Source of the DNA: Symbiodinium natans
Taxonomy: Eukaryota > Sar > Dinophyceae > Suessiales > Symbiodiniaceae
NCBI GenBank assembly: GCA_905221605.1
Contig: CAJNDS010001713.1
Coordinates: forward strand, 322,501-386,500
DNA length: 64,000 bases
Direction: 5' to 3'
Under the pieces are notes generated by a model. It worked only from the letters and a program-made list of their open reading frames with translations. It was not told the DNA's origin and did not search any database. Shown one piece after another: positions 44,900 through 57,400 of this stretch (position 1 is the first letter of the stretch; each line of letters begins with the position of its first letter). A program made the translations under genes and the position numbers.

Positions 44900-47800
44900 G
44901 TCTCACTGGTCGGCTCGCTGGCCAGACTAGTAGTAGAAGCGGCCTCGGCATCAATGCAACAAGCTGTCTGGGACACCCATGTGTCTGGAACAGGAAAATT
45001 CTCGCGCTCGCCATTCGGTCCTGCGGTGAAGCATCTGCATGCATCTGCTACACAAAGCACAAAGTGACATTCATCCAATCGGCGCCGCCCGCCGCGGTCT
45101 TGCTGACAGGCGCGCTCGCGATTACGACGGAGGTTGAAGCAGCCTCGGAATGAGCACAGCAGATTGTCTGAGAGGTTCCCAACTCTGTGATACTTGATGA
45201 AGACTCAAACGCTGCCCAGCCTTGCTTTGCCGTAAGTGGCTTCTAATCAAAAGCTTATCCGACATGCATTTTCATGAACACCCCTTGGAACTTGAAACCA
45301 TTCAGACCTCTGGGGAAGAATCTGCCCAACAAAAGACACTCAACCAATCCAAACGGCCTCGGTTGTCGTGCTCTCACCAGACGGCTTGCTGGCCAAGAGG
45401 GTGGTGGAAGTGGCCTCGGCATCAGTGCAGCAAGCTGCTTGGGACACCCTTGTCTCTTGAAACATTTTCACACATGCCATGTGGTCCCGCGATACAAACC
45501 ACCATGTGACATTCAATCCGATCGGCGGCGCCCGCCGCGGTCTTGCTGACAGGCGCGCTCGCTACTACGACGGTGGCTGAAGCAGCCTCGGAATGAGCAC
45601 AGCAAATTGTCTTAGAGGTTCCCAAATCTTGGACACTTGACACACACACTTTAATGTGTTTTATTTGAACGTGGCTTCTAGTCAAAGGCTTGTCCGACAT
45701 GCATATTCACGGGAAGAATCTGCCCAACAAAAAGCCACTAAACCAATCCAAACGGCCTCGGTTGTCGTGGTCTCACCAGACGGCTCGCTGGCCAAGAGGG
45801 TGGTGGAAGTGGCCTCGGCATCAGTGCAGCAAGCTGCTTGGGACACCCTTGTCTCTTGAAACATTTTCACACATGCCATGTGGTCCCGCGATACAAACCA
45901 CCATGTGACATTCAATCCGATCGGCGGCGCCCGCCGCGGTCTTGCTGACAGGCGCGCTCGCTACTACGACGGTGGCTGAAGCAGCCTCGGAATGAGCACA
46001 GCAAATTGTCTTAGAGGTTCCCAAATCTTGGACACTTGACACACACACTTTAATGTGTTTTATTTGAACGTGGCTTCTAGTCAAAGGCTTGTCCGACATG
46101 CATATTCACGGGAAGAATCTGCCCAACAAAAAGCCACTAAACCAATCCAAACGGCCTCGGTTGTCGTGGTCTCACCAGACGGCTCGCTGGCCAAGAGGGT
46201 GGTGGAAGTGGCCTCGGCATCAGTGCAGCAAGCTGCTTGGGACACCCTCGTCTCTTGAAACATTTTCCGCACATGCCATGTGGTCCTGCGATACAAACCA
46301 CCATGTGATTGTCATCCGATCGGCGGCGCCCGCCGCGGTCTTGCTGACAGGCGCGCTCGCTACTACGACGGTGGCTGAAGCAGCCTGGGAATGAGCACAG
46401 CAAATTGTCTTAGAGGTTCCCAAGTCTTGGACACTTGATACACACTTTAATGTGTTTTGTTTCAACCTGGCTTCTAGTCAAAGGCTTTTCCGACATGCAT
46501 ATTCACGCACACCTCTTGAAACCACTCAGTCCTCTGGGGAAGAATCTGCCCAACAGAAAGCCACTAAACCAATCCAAACGGCCTCGGTTGTCGTGGTCTT
46601 ACCAGACGGCTCGCTGGCCAAGAGGGTGGTGGAAGTGGCCTCGGCATCATTGCAGCAAGCTGTTTGGGACGCCCCTGTGTCTCTAAACATTCTGACAAAT
46701 ACCAGCCCGTCCTGCGATGACGCATCTGACCAACAAACCACCCATGTGACATTCATCCAATCGGCAGCGCCCGCCGCGGTCTTGCTGACAGGCGCGCCCG
46801 CGATTACGACGGTGGTGGAAGCAGCCTCGGAATGAGCACAGCAGATTGTCTGAGAGGTTCCCAACTCTGTGATACTTGATGTAGACTCAAACGCCGCCCA
46901 TCCTTGTTTTGCCGTAAGTGGCTGCTAATCAAAAGCTTATCCGACATGCATCTTCATGAACACTCCTTGGAACTTTAAACCATTCAGTCCTTTGGGGAAG
47001 AATCTGCCGCCCTACATAAAGCCACTAAACCAGTCCAAACGGCCCCAGTCGTCGTGGTCGTCTCACCAGACGGCTTGCTGGCCAAGCTGGTGGAAGTGGC
47101 CTCGGCATCAGTGCAGCAAGCTGTTTGGGACACTCTTGTCTCGTGATTTCGCACATGCCACGCGGTTCTGCGGTGAATCTGCAACACAAACCACTATGTG
47201 ACATTCATCCAATCGGCGCCGCCCGCCGCGGTCTTGCTGACAGGAACGCTCGCCACTACGACGGTGGCTGAAGCAGCCTCGGAATGAGCACAGCAGATTG
47301 TCTGAGAGGCTCCCAAATCTTGGAAACTTGATTTAGAATTTAATGGGTTTTGTTATGAAGTGCACGCGTGCACGCAGTGACACTTTGCGAGCGAATGCCG
47401 CAGTCACCGCAGTCGTGAGTGGATCGGAGGACCAGATGTGACACCTGCTAGCTTTCGCACCCACCCACACCACCGAATCGGTGGAAGTACATGCCCTCTC
47501 GCCCTACCCTTTTGTGTAGTGCAGGGTGAGCGGTGCGTGACACGACGCCTGCCGATGCAATCCATCTAAAAGAGATCTGCGTCTGCGTTGCTTGGTTTGT
47601 GCATATGCATGTTTTTGCATGCCGAAAGAAGCGAGCAGTGCCAACCGGGCCCCCCCCCCCAAGTTTTTCGAGGTCGGTGGAGGCCCCACGTGCAAAGCCC
47701 TCAGCCTCAGCTAAGGCTCAACGTGGCTTCTAGTCAAAGGCTCGTCCGACATGAATATTCACGCACGCCCCTTGAAACCATGCAGCCCTCTGGGGAAGAA

Positions 47801-48110
47801 TCTGCCGCCCTACATAAAGCCACTAAAACAATCCAAACGGCCCCAGTCGTGGTGGTCGTCTCACCAGACGGCTTGCTGGTCAGGCTAGTGGTGGAAGTGG
47901 CCTCGGCATCATTGCAGCAAGCTGTCTGGGACACCCCTGTGTCTCTAAACATTCTGACACATACCATGCAGTCCTGCGATGAAGCATCTGACCCACAAAC
48001 CACCCATGTGACATTCATCCATGCGGCTGCGCCCGCCGCGGTCTTGCTGACAGGCGCGCCCGCGATTACGACGGTGGGTGAAGCAGCCTCGGAATGAGCA
48101 CAGCAGATTG
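44900..48110 (-). repeat. Seven-copy tandem array of a ~400-bp two-exon cassette
   Basis: Each unit holds two minus-strand candidate exons of 57 nt (19 codons, phase 0). Type b follows CCGAG| and reads AASATVVVASAPVSKTAAG with a GC donor (example 45985-45929). Type a follows CCGAG| and reads ATSTTLLASEPSGETTTTE with a GC donor (example 45813-45757). Type a starts lie near 44,952, 45,413, 45,813, 46,212, 46,640, 47,102 and 47,904; type b near 45,150, 45,586, 45,985, 46,385, 46,829, 47,280 and 48,091. The units starting near 45,413 and 45,813 are virtually identical over 399 bp; others diverge, and a ~370-bp unrelated insert separates the last two. The a and b exons resemble each other and likely arose by an older exon duplication. 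Confidence 0.75.
47340..47715. other. Non-array insert between cassette copies
   Basis: Unrelated sequence between the sixth and seventh cassette. No exon or repeat is recognised. It ends with a C-run at 47,651-47,660. Confidence 0.5.
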
Positions 48111-48458
48111 TCTCAACCCTTGAAACAGCATGTGAAGATCTTGTCTGCTAACCTGCAGCGAGGCTTCGAACAGTGCCTGCATGTAGCGCACAGAGTATCG
48201 AAGAGAACGGAACCGCCCTTGATGATAGCTTACAATCCCAACCGACACCAAGGTGCCTCCCCAGCAGGGGTCGAGGGAAGACCGGAGCTGTTGCCACCCA
48301 AAATTGCCTTCCGTGGTTTCCGGATTAGGCGTCGGAAGATGTTGGAGAGACATGACCTTCAAGAACACCAGCACTCCTGGAGAAACCTCAACTGAACCAC
48401 ACCCCCCAAACCGACCCCAACACTCCTCAAAGTTTCGAGAAACGTCCGCGGAGTGCTC

Positions 48459-51400
48459 CGGTCCTTGGCAGCCGCTTCTGCATTTTCGACAGCCTGCCAA
48501 GCTGCGAAGCTCTTGAAACAGAAGCATGTGGTTTGGGGCACCATGGACGCGACTTGTGTGAAGCGATGTGGAAGAGCACCCACATGCCATAACCCCGCAA
48601 CACCCACCCTAGACCAATGCAGACGCAAGAACCCTGTAAGCCCTGAGAACAGCTTCATAAAGCTTGAGGCCATTGATGCCCGCCTCTGTGAGGTTGCTGT
48701 GGTTGCTGAAGACAGCCTCGCTTGCCCAGTGGGTCTCCGTCTCTCATGCGTTCGCAGGGCGCCATGCACTCCGGGACTCCAGAACCCCAAGACTTCACAA
48801 CCCACGCGGGGTGCCAAACGCATCCAAAAAAACGCAAGCAATGTTTTGACTGAAAAATACTCATATTCTCACGAAGCATGCATCCCCCGCAGCAGAGCTG
48901 CACGTTTGTGCCCACGCATGACCCTGCAGGTTGCGCATGACCCGCATGTTACCTCGACCCTGGTGGGACATACATCGCACTTCATCGCACGTGAGAAGCT
49001 GCTGATGCAAGTCTCTTCCCCGGGTTCAGGACCCGCCGCAGCTTGCAAGAAGTAACCACAACCCCTGACCCGACCCCTTCGACAGAAGCACCAACCCCTT
49101 CGAAAGAAGCAACCCCCCTACGATGCTACGGTCCTTGGCAGCCGCCGTTGCATCCTCGACGGCCTAGCTGCAAAGCACTTGAACCACGAAGGACGTGTGA
49201 GAGGAAAGTTCCGGAAGGTACTGCCGGTTGGCGGAGGTTATGTTCGGATAACCCCTGGAGGCAAAGGCTAGGTGTCAAGGAGCTAGATGCCAGGGTTGTC
49301 TAAGGACTTCTGCGACTTGTTTCACTTCACTCTCCCTTGTGTTGGCGTGCGACCAAGGCTTTAGCAGCTGTAGCCGTCCAGCAACTGCCCCCACCCCATC
49401 GCCCAAACCCTGGCACGAACACCAAGAAAATCCCAAACCAATTATGCCGGCCTCTGAGACGTTGCTGTGGTTAAAAACAGCCTCGCTTGGCCGGTGAGAT
49501 CCAGGCTCAGATCCAGGCTCCGGGTCTCCGTCCATGCAACCCAGGACCCGCTGCAGCTCACCCCGAAGCCACGGAAAAACCCTAGTCGCGCCCTGCCCCC
49601 GCCCCAGAACCCATGAATCCTCGGCTGCTGCGGGCCTCGGCCGCCTTCTGCAAGTCTTTGCCCACCTGCCGCCCCGCACACCCTCCCGGGAAACTCGTCT
49701 GACACCATCGAACCCACCACAGACCTCAACCCTCAGCCCAAAACAGACAAGCCGTGCTCGATCCACACCAGAGGCCTCGGTAGTGTTCGGAATGCTCGCG
49801 GGCACCGCGCTTGAAGGAGCCTGGAATGCCCACTTGCATTTCCCCAACCACAATGCTGCCCAAGACCTCATATGGGAGGCTCATGGCGTGACCGTTTTCG
49901 CGTTGGATGTGCCCTGCTGCTGCTTACTTGGTTTTTTTGCTCTACGTGTGCAAGGCAGGCGCCCTCATCATATGTCCTAGTGCGTGAAAGGGCTCCAAGG
50001 AAAAAGACTAATAGAATGACTTCTGGAGAAGGAAGTCACAGGTTAATGTTACTTCTGGCTCTTCTTCATTTGTGGTTTTGTATTGAAACCTTGTCATCTT
50101 CGTACGTCATCACGGTTGACGCGTTATATCTTCTGTAGCTGTCAACAGCTTCATGGCAAGATAAGTGAATGTGAGAAAGAGGACTTTAAAACCAGAATAC
50201 AGGTGCAGTGAGCCTACTAAAGTTGTGATCGCGGAAATCCATCCATGCGTCAACGACAACGAAGAAGCTTCACGAAAACCACCTCTACTGAAAACCTGTG
50301 GACACGACATGACATGCAAGAAGTGGCTGTAGACCGTGACATGAAATGCACTCCAAACGATGTACAAGTCGCCGGCGAGCACAACACGCCGGGAACATGG
50401 CGACATGCCCAGACCAAGCAGAGGGTTGTTGTTTTTGGACGAAAATGCGAACGCCCCCCACGCGCCAGCATCGCGACACCCCGCGAACCCACAGAGGGTT
50501 GTCGCGGACGAAAATGCAAACGCCTCCTACGCGCCAACATCGCGACACGCCCGGCACACGCAGAGGGTTGTCGTTCGCGGACGAAAATTCGAACGCCTCC
50601 CTCGCGCCAGCGTCGCGACACCCCAAGAACACACAGAGGCGGACGAAAACCCTACCCCGTACTTTAGAACACATTAGTTTAAGAGGAAAGCCACGAAATC
50701 CATCACGCCATCCATCCATCCATCATTCGTCACGAAATCCATCCATGCATCATCGATAACCACCAACAGTTTTCCCATGCTTTTTGGAACTGAAAAACCC
50801 AAGACCCCGTCCTGTCCCCGCCCAGAAATCATGAATCCTCAGCTGCTGCGGGCCTCAGCCGCCTTCTGCAAGTCCTTGCCCACCTGCCGCACACCCTCCC
50901 GCGAAACCCGCTGACCCCATCGAACCCAACACAGACTGACCTCAACCCTCAGCCCACAACAGACAAGCCGTGCTCGATCCACACCAGAGGCCTCGGAAGT
51001 GTTCGGCTGGCTCGCAGGCACCGCGCTTGGAGGAGCCTGGAATTCCCAGTCCCGGCAGATCCGGGTCCAGATGGGGTTTCAGGGCACAGGAGCTTGTTTC
51101 ACTTTTGAAGCTCGAGCAAAGGCTCCGGCACAAGCCTGCAATCTGACCCCAACCAACATGTTACCCAAGACCTCATTTGGGAGGTTCATGGCGTGACCGA
51201 CAGCGCAGCCTCCACGGTCAAGGGAGGGCCAGAAGTGTTGCCGCCCCAAATGGCCTTCTACCAGGTCTCAGAGTTCACAACTAGTCTAAAGGTTCAGAGT
51301 ATCCGGCTTAGGTTTTCCAAAGACGTTGGCTGCAAGCCTTTCGCCGTTATAATTACTACACCTGCACCTGCTTCACCGTCGCCTGTCGCCGAATTAGTAC

Positions 51401-54400
51401 CTTCTGGAAGCACTGGAACCACCCCAGCGTCAAGATCGCGCAGCTCTAAACCACGACCCACCAAACCGACCCCAACATCCCTCCATGTTCCGACAAAGCC
51501 CAGCACAACAACGCCATGATGATTCAAAGTTCCAACGTTATTGAACAGACCATTGTTGCATTGGATATTCCCTGCTGCTGTTTAAGGCACGCGCCCGCAT
51601 CATATGTCCTAGTGTGTTAAAGGGCACCACTGGGAAAGACCAATAGAATGACTTCTGGAGAAGGAAGCAATTTACTTTTGGTTCTTCTTCATTGATGTTT
51701 TTTGTATTGGAGACTTGTCATTCATCTCAGTTCAAATGCTATATCTTTCTGTAGCTGTCAACAGTTTCATGGCAAGATGAGTGAATGTGAAAAAGAAGAC
51801 TTTGAAACCAGAATACATGGGCCATGAGCCTACTAAAGATGTGATCGCGTAAGCTCCCAGAAAAGAATACACTTTGCAGGACTCCCGACATCAGGCGCTC
51901 CAACAACCATCGTGCTTCACCCTGGCATCGTAAAAGAAAGCCGGGTAAAAGCATCAGCTTGCTGGCACCGTCGCTTGTACTGCCTCACTGTTGCTACCCT
52001 CTTCTCTCAGGAAGACAACGGCCTAACAATAAGACCCTGAGCACTTGGCCGTTCATACATCTCTTCGTTCACGACATGTTCTTCTCTTTTTCTGCTTGTG
52101 TATTGCTCGTATGAGATAGCATGCGAATGAAAGCGTGAGCATACTGACACTATTTTCGTGTTTTCTGCCCCAGCATTCGTATTGAAAGGGGCAATGCACA
52201 AATACTAAATTGAACGGATCAGTTCGGAAGTGTGACATTTTGCCTGACTTCTTCATCCATGCCCAAGAGCCCCATTACAACTCTTGGCATTCGCGCGGGT
52301 CGCTCAATGAATTTGCGAAACGCCGTTAAATGGGGTCTTTCTAGTTTCTTCCTCGCAGCTCATTCCCGGTTAGTATTAGCGTTGTTTTCCGTGAGCAAGT
52401 CTTCGAAGTGAGCATGAATCCTGTGACCTCGAGTATCGCGGCAACACCCACACGAAACAGCTGTGTAAGTTGGGGTTTCTCTTCGTGGGATCTTGGCAAA
52501 ACAGTCATGCGCTTGCAAGCGCGTGGAAAAAATGTAGCTAGTGTGGGTCTTCACAAGCGGGGAAGTAATACTGAAGGACCGAATATTTATTGTGAACTTT
52601 CGTGCTCTTATAAATTACATGTATCTTTTCATTTGCTGGTCTCTCAAATGTAATTACTGGTCCAATTTCCAACGTGCAAACAAAACCCGAAGCAGATAGA
52701 AAAAAGACAGATGACAAACCAAGCCAATAAAAGAATAGCCACGGTCGCGTAGGATGCTTTTCTATTTTCGAGCTTTTTTTCTTTGACTATTCGACGAATG
52801 ATTTTGCGGGAAAAAAGGATTCAAGCGCAAACAGAAAGAAAGGAGGGCGTTTGCACGGCTCACTTTGTTAATGAAAGTATCTTTCTCGCCAGCCTTTCAT
52901 CACAACAGCATTGGATTCATGCTATTTTCTGGTTTCCTACATGTTGTTTCTTTTGCGCTCTTTACCTTTGATTTTCTACAAGCTTAAGTCTTTAATCACA
53001 GCTAGAACGTGCGAACGAAGTGAACGGCAAGAAGCCCGCGCGATGCCACTAACTCTCCGGGATCTCGTAAACACGCTTCTTCTCGCAATGAGCGCAGTGC
53101 GCAGGAAAGGAGTGAATCGATGCTCTTTCCTGCTTCTTTGTTCCAGGAAGTGAACAAGAGTCCACCATTTTTATGACCTCAAGAGCATGCCAAAGTCAGG
53201 GGCAAAAAGGGTCATAATCCGCCGAGGCCTTGGGCCACAGCTGCATGGGGAGCACGAGGTCCCCCCACCTCTCGTCCCCTCCCCGCGACACTTGCGAACT
53301 CGTTCACCCTACCTCTGGTTTCCAGTTATCTATGAACGAAGATTCATAATCAAGACACAATGTATGAGTAGCAATGATGATGAGTGCATTCTGGAGCAAG
53401 TTATTAAATCAAAATTGCGATTTTAGTAAAATGAAAATTTGCTCGACATTTGAATTAGCACTTTACTTTTGTCTAATAATCATACCATTTGTATTGGTTT
53501 CATTCATGTTATTTTCCTCTTTTTCTTCCTCAATTGATGTTGTGACTGTGGTATCTGTAACACATGCATTTCTTTCTGATATTGGTTAGCATCAATTGCT
53601 TCACCAAAATAAAAACAGAAAATGTTGCAAAAACAACTCAAAGTACAAGGACTCTACCAATGCGTGAGACTCACACACACTAAATTTGCGTGATGTGGTC
53701 ACTCTCATGCAGGTGTCTTCAACCCAAGAAACACAAAAAGAAAAAGAAGAAACTGCACAAACCTGTCCTTCATTTGCGTTTCTCAAAAGGTCCAAAATCA
53801 TGATTTGCAATCATTTGAAATAACAAAAGCTGTGCCGCGTCGACCATACAAATTTGACACAAACGAACAATAACTGCTATAATTTTGCAATAGTTTTTGT
53901 CAGTTTGAACCCATTCCAATCAAGAAGTGCTTGGCTATGGCGAATTGTCAGTATCATCTTTGCCAATTCCTAGATCTTGTTCATTGTCACTATCCTAACC
54001 ATGACCTATTCCGTTTCGTTTCACCAACCATCACAAATGATGTTTCACCAACCGTCGCCAATCCCGTTTCACCAACCGTCGCCAATGCCGTGTCACCAAC
54101 CATCACCAATGCCGTTTCACCAACCATCACCAATGATGTTTCACCAGCCCCCTTCGGCCGAAGTAAAATTGATGCATTTGCTGCGTTCCTCTCGCCTTTT
54201 TGCGACTTTATGATTAAAGCGTTGCGCTCGTGAGGCTTTATTGAATGAGTGTGCGAAAGGCATTGCATCTCAAGCAACTGTGACAAACACAAAGTCACCC
54301 AAAAGCCTTACTAGTATCAATTAAGTGGGCTATTGGGCGTCCTCTTCTCTGCTCTTACTATTCTCCCGTATCAACTTACCATTTTGATTTCTCATAACAT

Positions 54401-57400
54401 TCTGATCTTTGTTGCTGGGTTTCTTCTCTGCGCCCACAGAATTTTACTACTGTTAGGAGGAATCCAGGCCTTGGCAGCCGCTTCTGCATTTTGGACAGCC
54501 TGCCAAGCCGCGAAGTGAGCAAGTCTTAGCCCAGCATCGTCCAGCAACTGCGGCTACTCCTGCTCCCAACGCTAGGCCAAAGCCCCAGGACCCCGCATCA
54601 TGAATGAAGTCCGAACCCAAAACCATTCCAAACCCATCATGCCGGCCTCTGAGAGGTTGCTGTGGTTGCTGAAGACAGCCTCGCTTGGCCAGTGAGATCC
54701 AGGCTCAGGATCCAGGCTCCAGGTCTCCGTCTCTCATGCGTTCGCAGTGCGCCATGCACTCCGGGACTCCAGAACCCCAGGACTTCACAACCGACGCGGG
54801 GTGCCAAAAACATCCAAAAAAAGCGCAAGCAATGTTTTGACTGAACAATACTCATATTCTCACGAAGCATGCATCCCCCGCAGCAGAGCTGCACGCATGT
54901 GACCACGCATGACCCTGCATGTTGCGCATGACCCCTGCATGTTACCTCGACCCTGGTGGGACATACATCGCACTTCATCGCACGTGAGAAGCTGCTGATG
55001 CAAGTCTCTTCCCCGGGTTCAAGACCCGACGCAGCTTGCAAGAAGTAACCACAACCCCTGACCCGACCCCTTCGACAGAAGCACCAACCCCTTCGAAAGA
55101 AGCACCCCCTACGATGCTACGGTCCTTGGCAGCCGCCGTTGCATCCTCGACGGCCTAGCTGCAAAGCACTTGAACCACGAAGGACGTGTGACAGGAAAGT
55201 TCCGGAAGGTACTGTCGGGGAGGTTATGTTCGGATAACCCCTAGAGGCAAAGGCTACGTGTCAAGGAGCTAGATGCCAGGGTTGTCTAAGGACTTCTGCG
55301 ACTTGTTTCACTTCACTCTCCCTTGTGTTGGCGTGTGACCAAGGCTTTAGCAGCTGTAGCCGTCCAGCAACTGCCTGCACAGCAATCAATCCCCCACCCC
55401 ATCGCCCGAACCCTGGCCCGAACACCAAGAAAATCCCAAACCAATCATGCCGGCCTCTGAGACGTTGCTGTGGTTAAAGACAGCCTCGCTTGGCCGGTGA
55501 GATCCAGGCTCAGATCCAGGCTCCGGGTCTCCGTCCATGCAATCCAGGACCCGCTGCAGCTTGCAAGAAGCAGAAACGCAAGACGCACCCCACACTAGTC
55601 ACCTCAACACCCCAGCACCCCAAAGCCACGGAAAAACCCTAGTCGCGCCCTGCCCCCGCCCCAGAACCCATGAATCCTCAGCTGCTGCGGGCCTCGGCCG
55701 CCTTCTGCAAGTCTTTGCCCACCTGCCGCCCCACACACCCTCCCGGGAAACTCGGCTGACACCATCGAACCCACCACAGACCTCAACCCTCAGCCCAAAA
55801 CAGACAAGCCGTGCTCGATCCACACAAGGGGCCTCGGTAGTGTTCGGAAGGCTCGCGGGCACCGCGCTTGAAGGAGCCTGGAATGCCCACTTGCATTTCC
55901 GGGCCCCTGTAAGGTTTCAGGGTGCACTTTGCCAATTTGCTGGGAGCGAGATGCACCGGGCTGCTATCTCCAGCACAAGCCCCTGCAATCGGGTACCAGA
56001 TATCTCTTCTAGCATAGAAGCTGTCACCCCAACCACAATGCTGCCCGAGACCTCATATGGGAGGCTCATGGCGTGACCGTTTTTGCGTTGGATGTGTCCT
56101 GCTGCTGCTTACTTGGTTTTATTGCTCTACATGTGCAAGGCAGGCGCCCTCATCATATGTCCTAGTGTGTGAAAGGGCGCCAAGGAAAAAGACCAATAGA
56201 ATGACTTCTGGAGAAGGAAGTCACAGGTTAATGTTACTTCTGGCTCTTCTTCATTTGTGGTCTTGTATTGAAACCTTGTCATCTTCGTACGTCGTCACGG
56301 TTGACGCGTTATATCTTTCTGTAGCTGTCAACAGCTTCATGGCAACATAAGTGAATGTGAGAAAAGTTGTGATCGCGGAAATCCATCCATGCGTCAATGA
56401 CAACGAAGAAGCTTCACGAAAACCACCTCTACTGAAAACCTGTGGACCACGACATGACATGCAAGAAGTGGCTGTAGACCGTGACATGAAATGCACGCCA
56501 AACGATGTACAAGTCGCCGGCGAGCACAACACGCCGGGAACATGGCGACATGCCCAGAACACGCAGAGGGTTGTCGTTCTCGGACGAAAATGCGAACTCC
56601 TCCAACGCGCCAGGATCGCGACGCCCCGCGAACACACAGAGGGTTGTCGCGGACGAAAATGCAAACACCTCCTACGCGCCAGCATCGCGACACGCCCGGC
56701 ACACGCAGAGGGTTGTCGTTCGCGGACGAAAATGCGAACGCCTCCCTCACGCCAGCGTCGCGACACCCCAAGAACACGGACGAAAACCCTGCCCCGTACT
56801 TTAGAACACATTAGTTTAAGAGGAAAGCCACGAAATCCATCACGCCATCCATCCATCCATCATTCGTCACGAAATCCATCCATGCATCATCGATAACCAC
56901 CAACAGTTTTCCCATGCTTTTTGGAACTGAAAAACCCAAGACCCCGTCCTGTCCCCGCCCAGAAATCATGAATCCTCAGCTGCTGCGGGCCTCAGCCGCC
57001 TTCTGCAAGTCCTTGCCCACCTGCCGCACACCCTCCCGCGAAACCCGCTGACCCCATCGAACCCAACACAGACTGACCTCAACCCTCAGCCCACAACAGA
57101 CAAGCCGTGCTCGATCCACACCAGAGGCCTCGGAAGTGTTCGGCTGGCTCGCAGGCACCGCGCTTGGAGGAGCCTGGAATTCCCAGTCCCGGCAGATCCG
57201 GGTCCAGATGGGGTTTCAGGGCACAGGAGCTTGTTTCACTTTTGAAGTGTATTTACTTTGCTGGGAGCGAAATGCACCCAGGCTGCTATCTCCAGCAAAG
57301 GCTCCGGCACAAGCCTGCAATCTGACCCCAACCAACATGTTACCCAAGACCTCATTTGGGAGGTTCATGGCGTGACCGACAGCACAGCCTCCACGGTCAA

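Larger units (their letters stand above)
51520..54460. other. AT-rich island (copy A)
   Basis: Base composition drops to clearly AT-rich, and the module exons are absent. It contains short open frames on both strands, conserved in copy B, and a 24-bp repeat at its right end. The contrast with flanks suggests inserted DNA, perhaps a transposon carried along by the segmental duplication. I see no terminal inverted repeats or transposase motif. Confidence 0.55.
48440..54469. repeat. Segmental duplication, copy A (~6.0 kb)
   Basis: Copy A matches copy B (54,470-59,625) in order and orientation. The anchor AVENAEAAAK exon lies at 48,459, 54,470 and 59,626. Offsets are about 6.0-6.1 kb in the left half and about 5.2-5.3 kb in the right half, because copy B lacks an ~880-bp piece (51,265-52,145 of A). 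Copies are near-identical over long stretches (for example 53,010-53,360 versus 58,330-58,680). Confidence 0.9.

Noticed and set aside
44157..44900. Poly-Ser/Gly and poly-Val plus-strand open frames of 224-247 codons
   Set aside because: They are generated by the triplet microsatellite and have no flanking coding context on that strand.
50245..50720. Arg-rich open frames on both strands, duplicated near 56.4-56.9 kb
   Set aside because: They run through the 69-73-bp minisatellite and owe their length to it.
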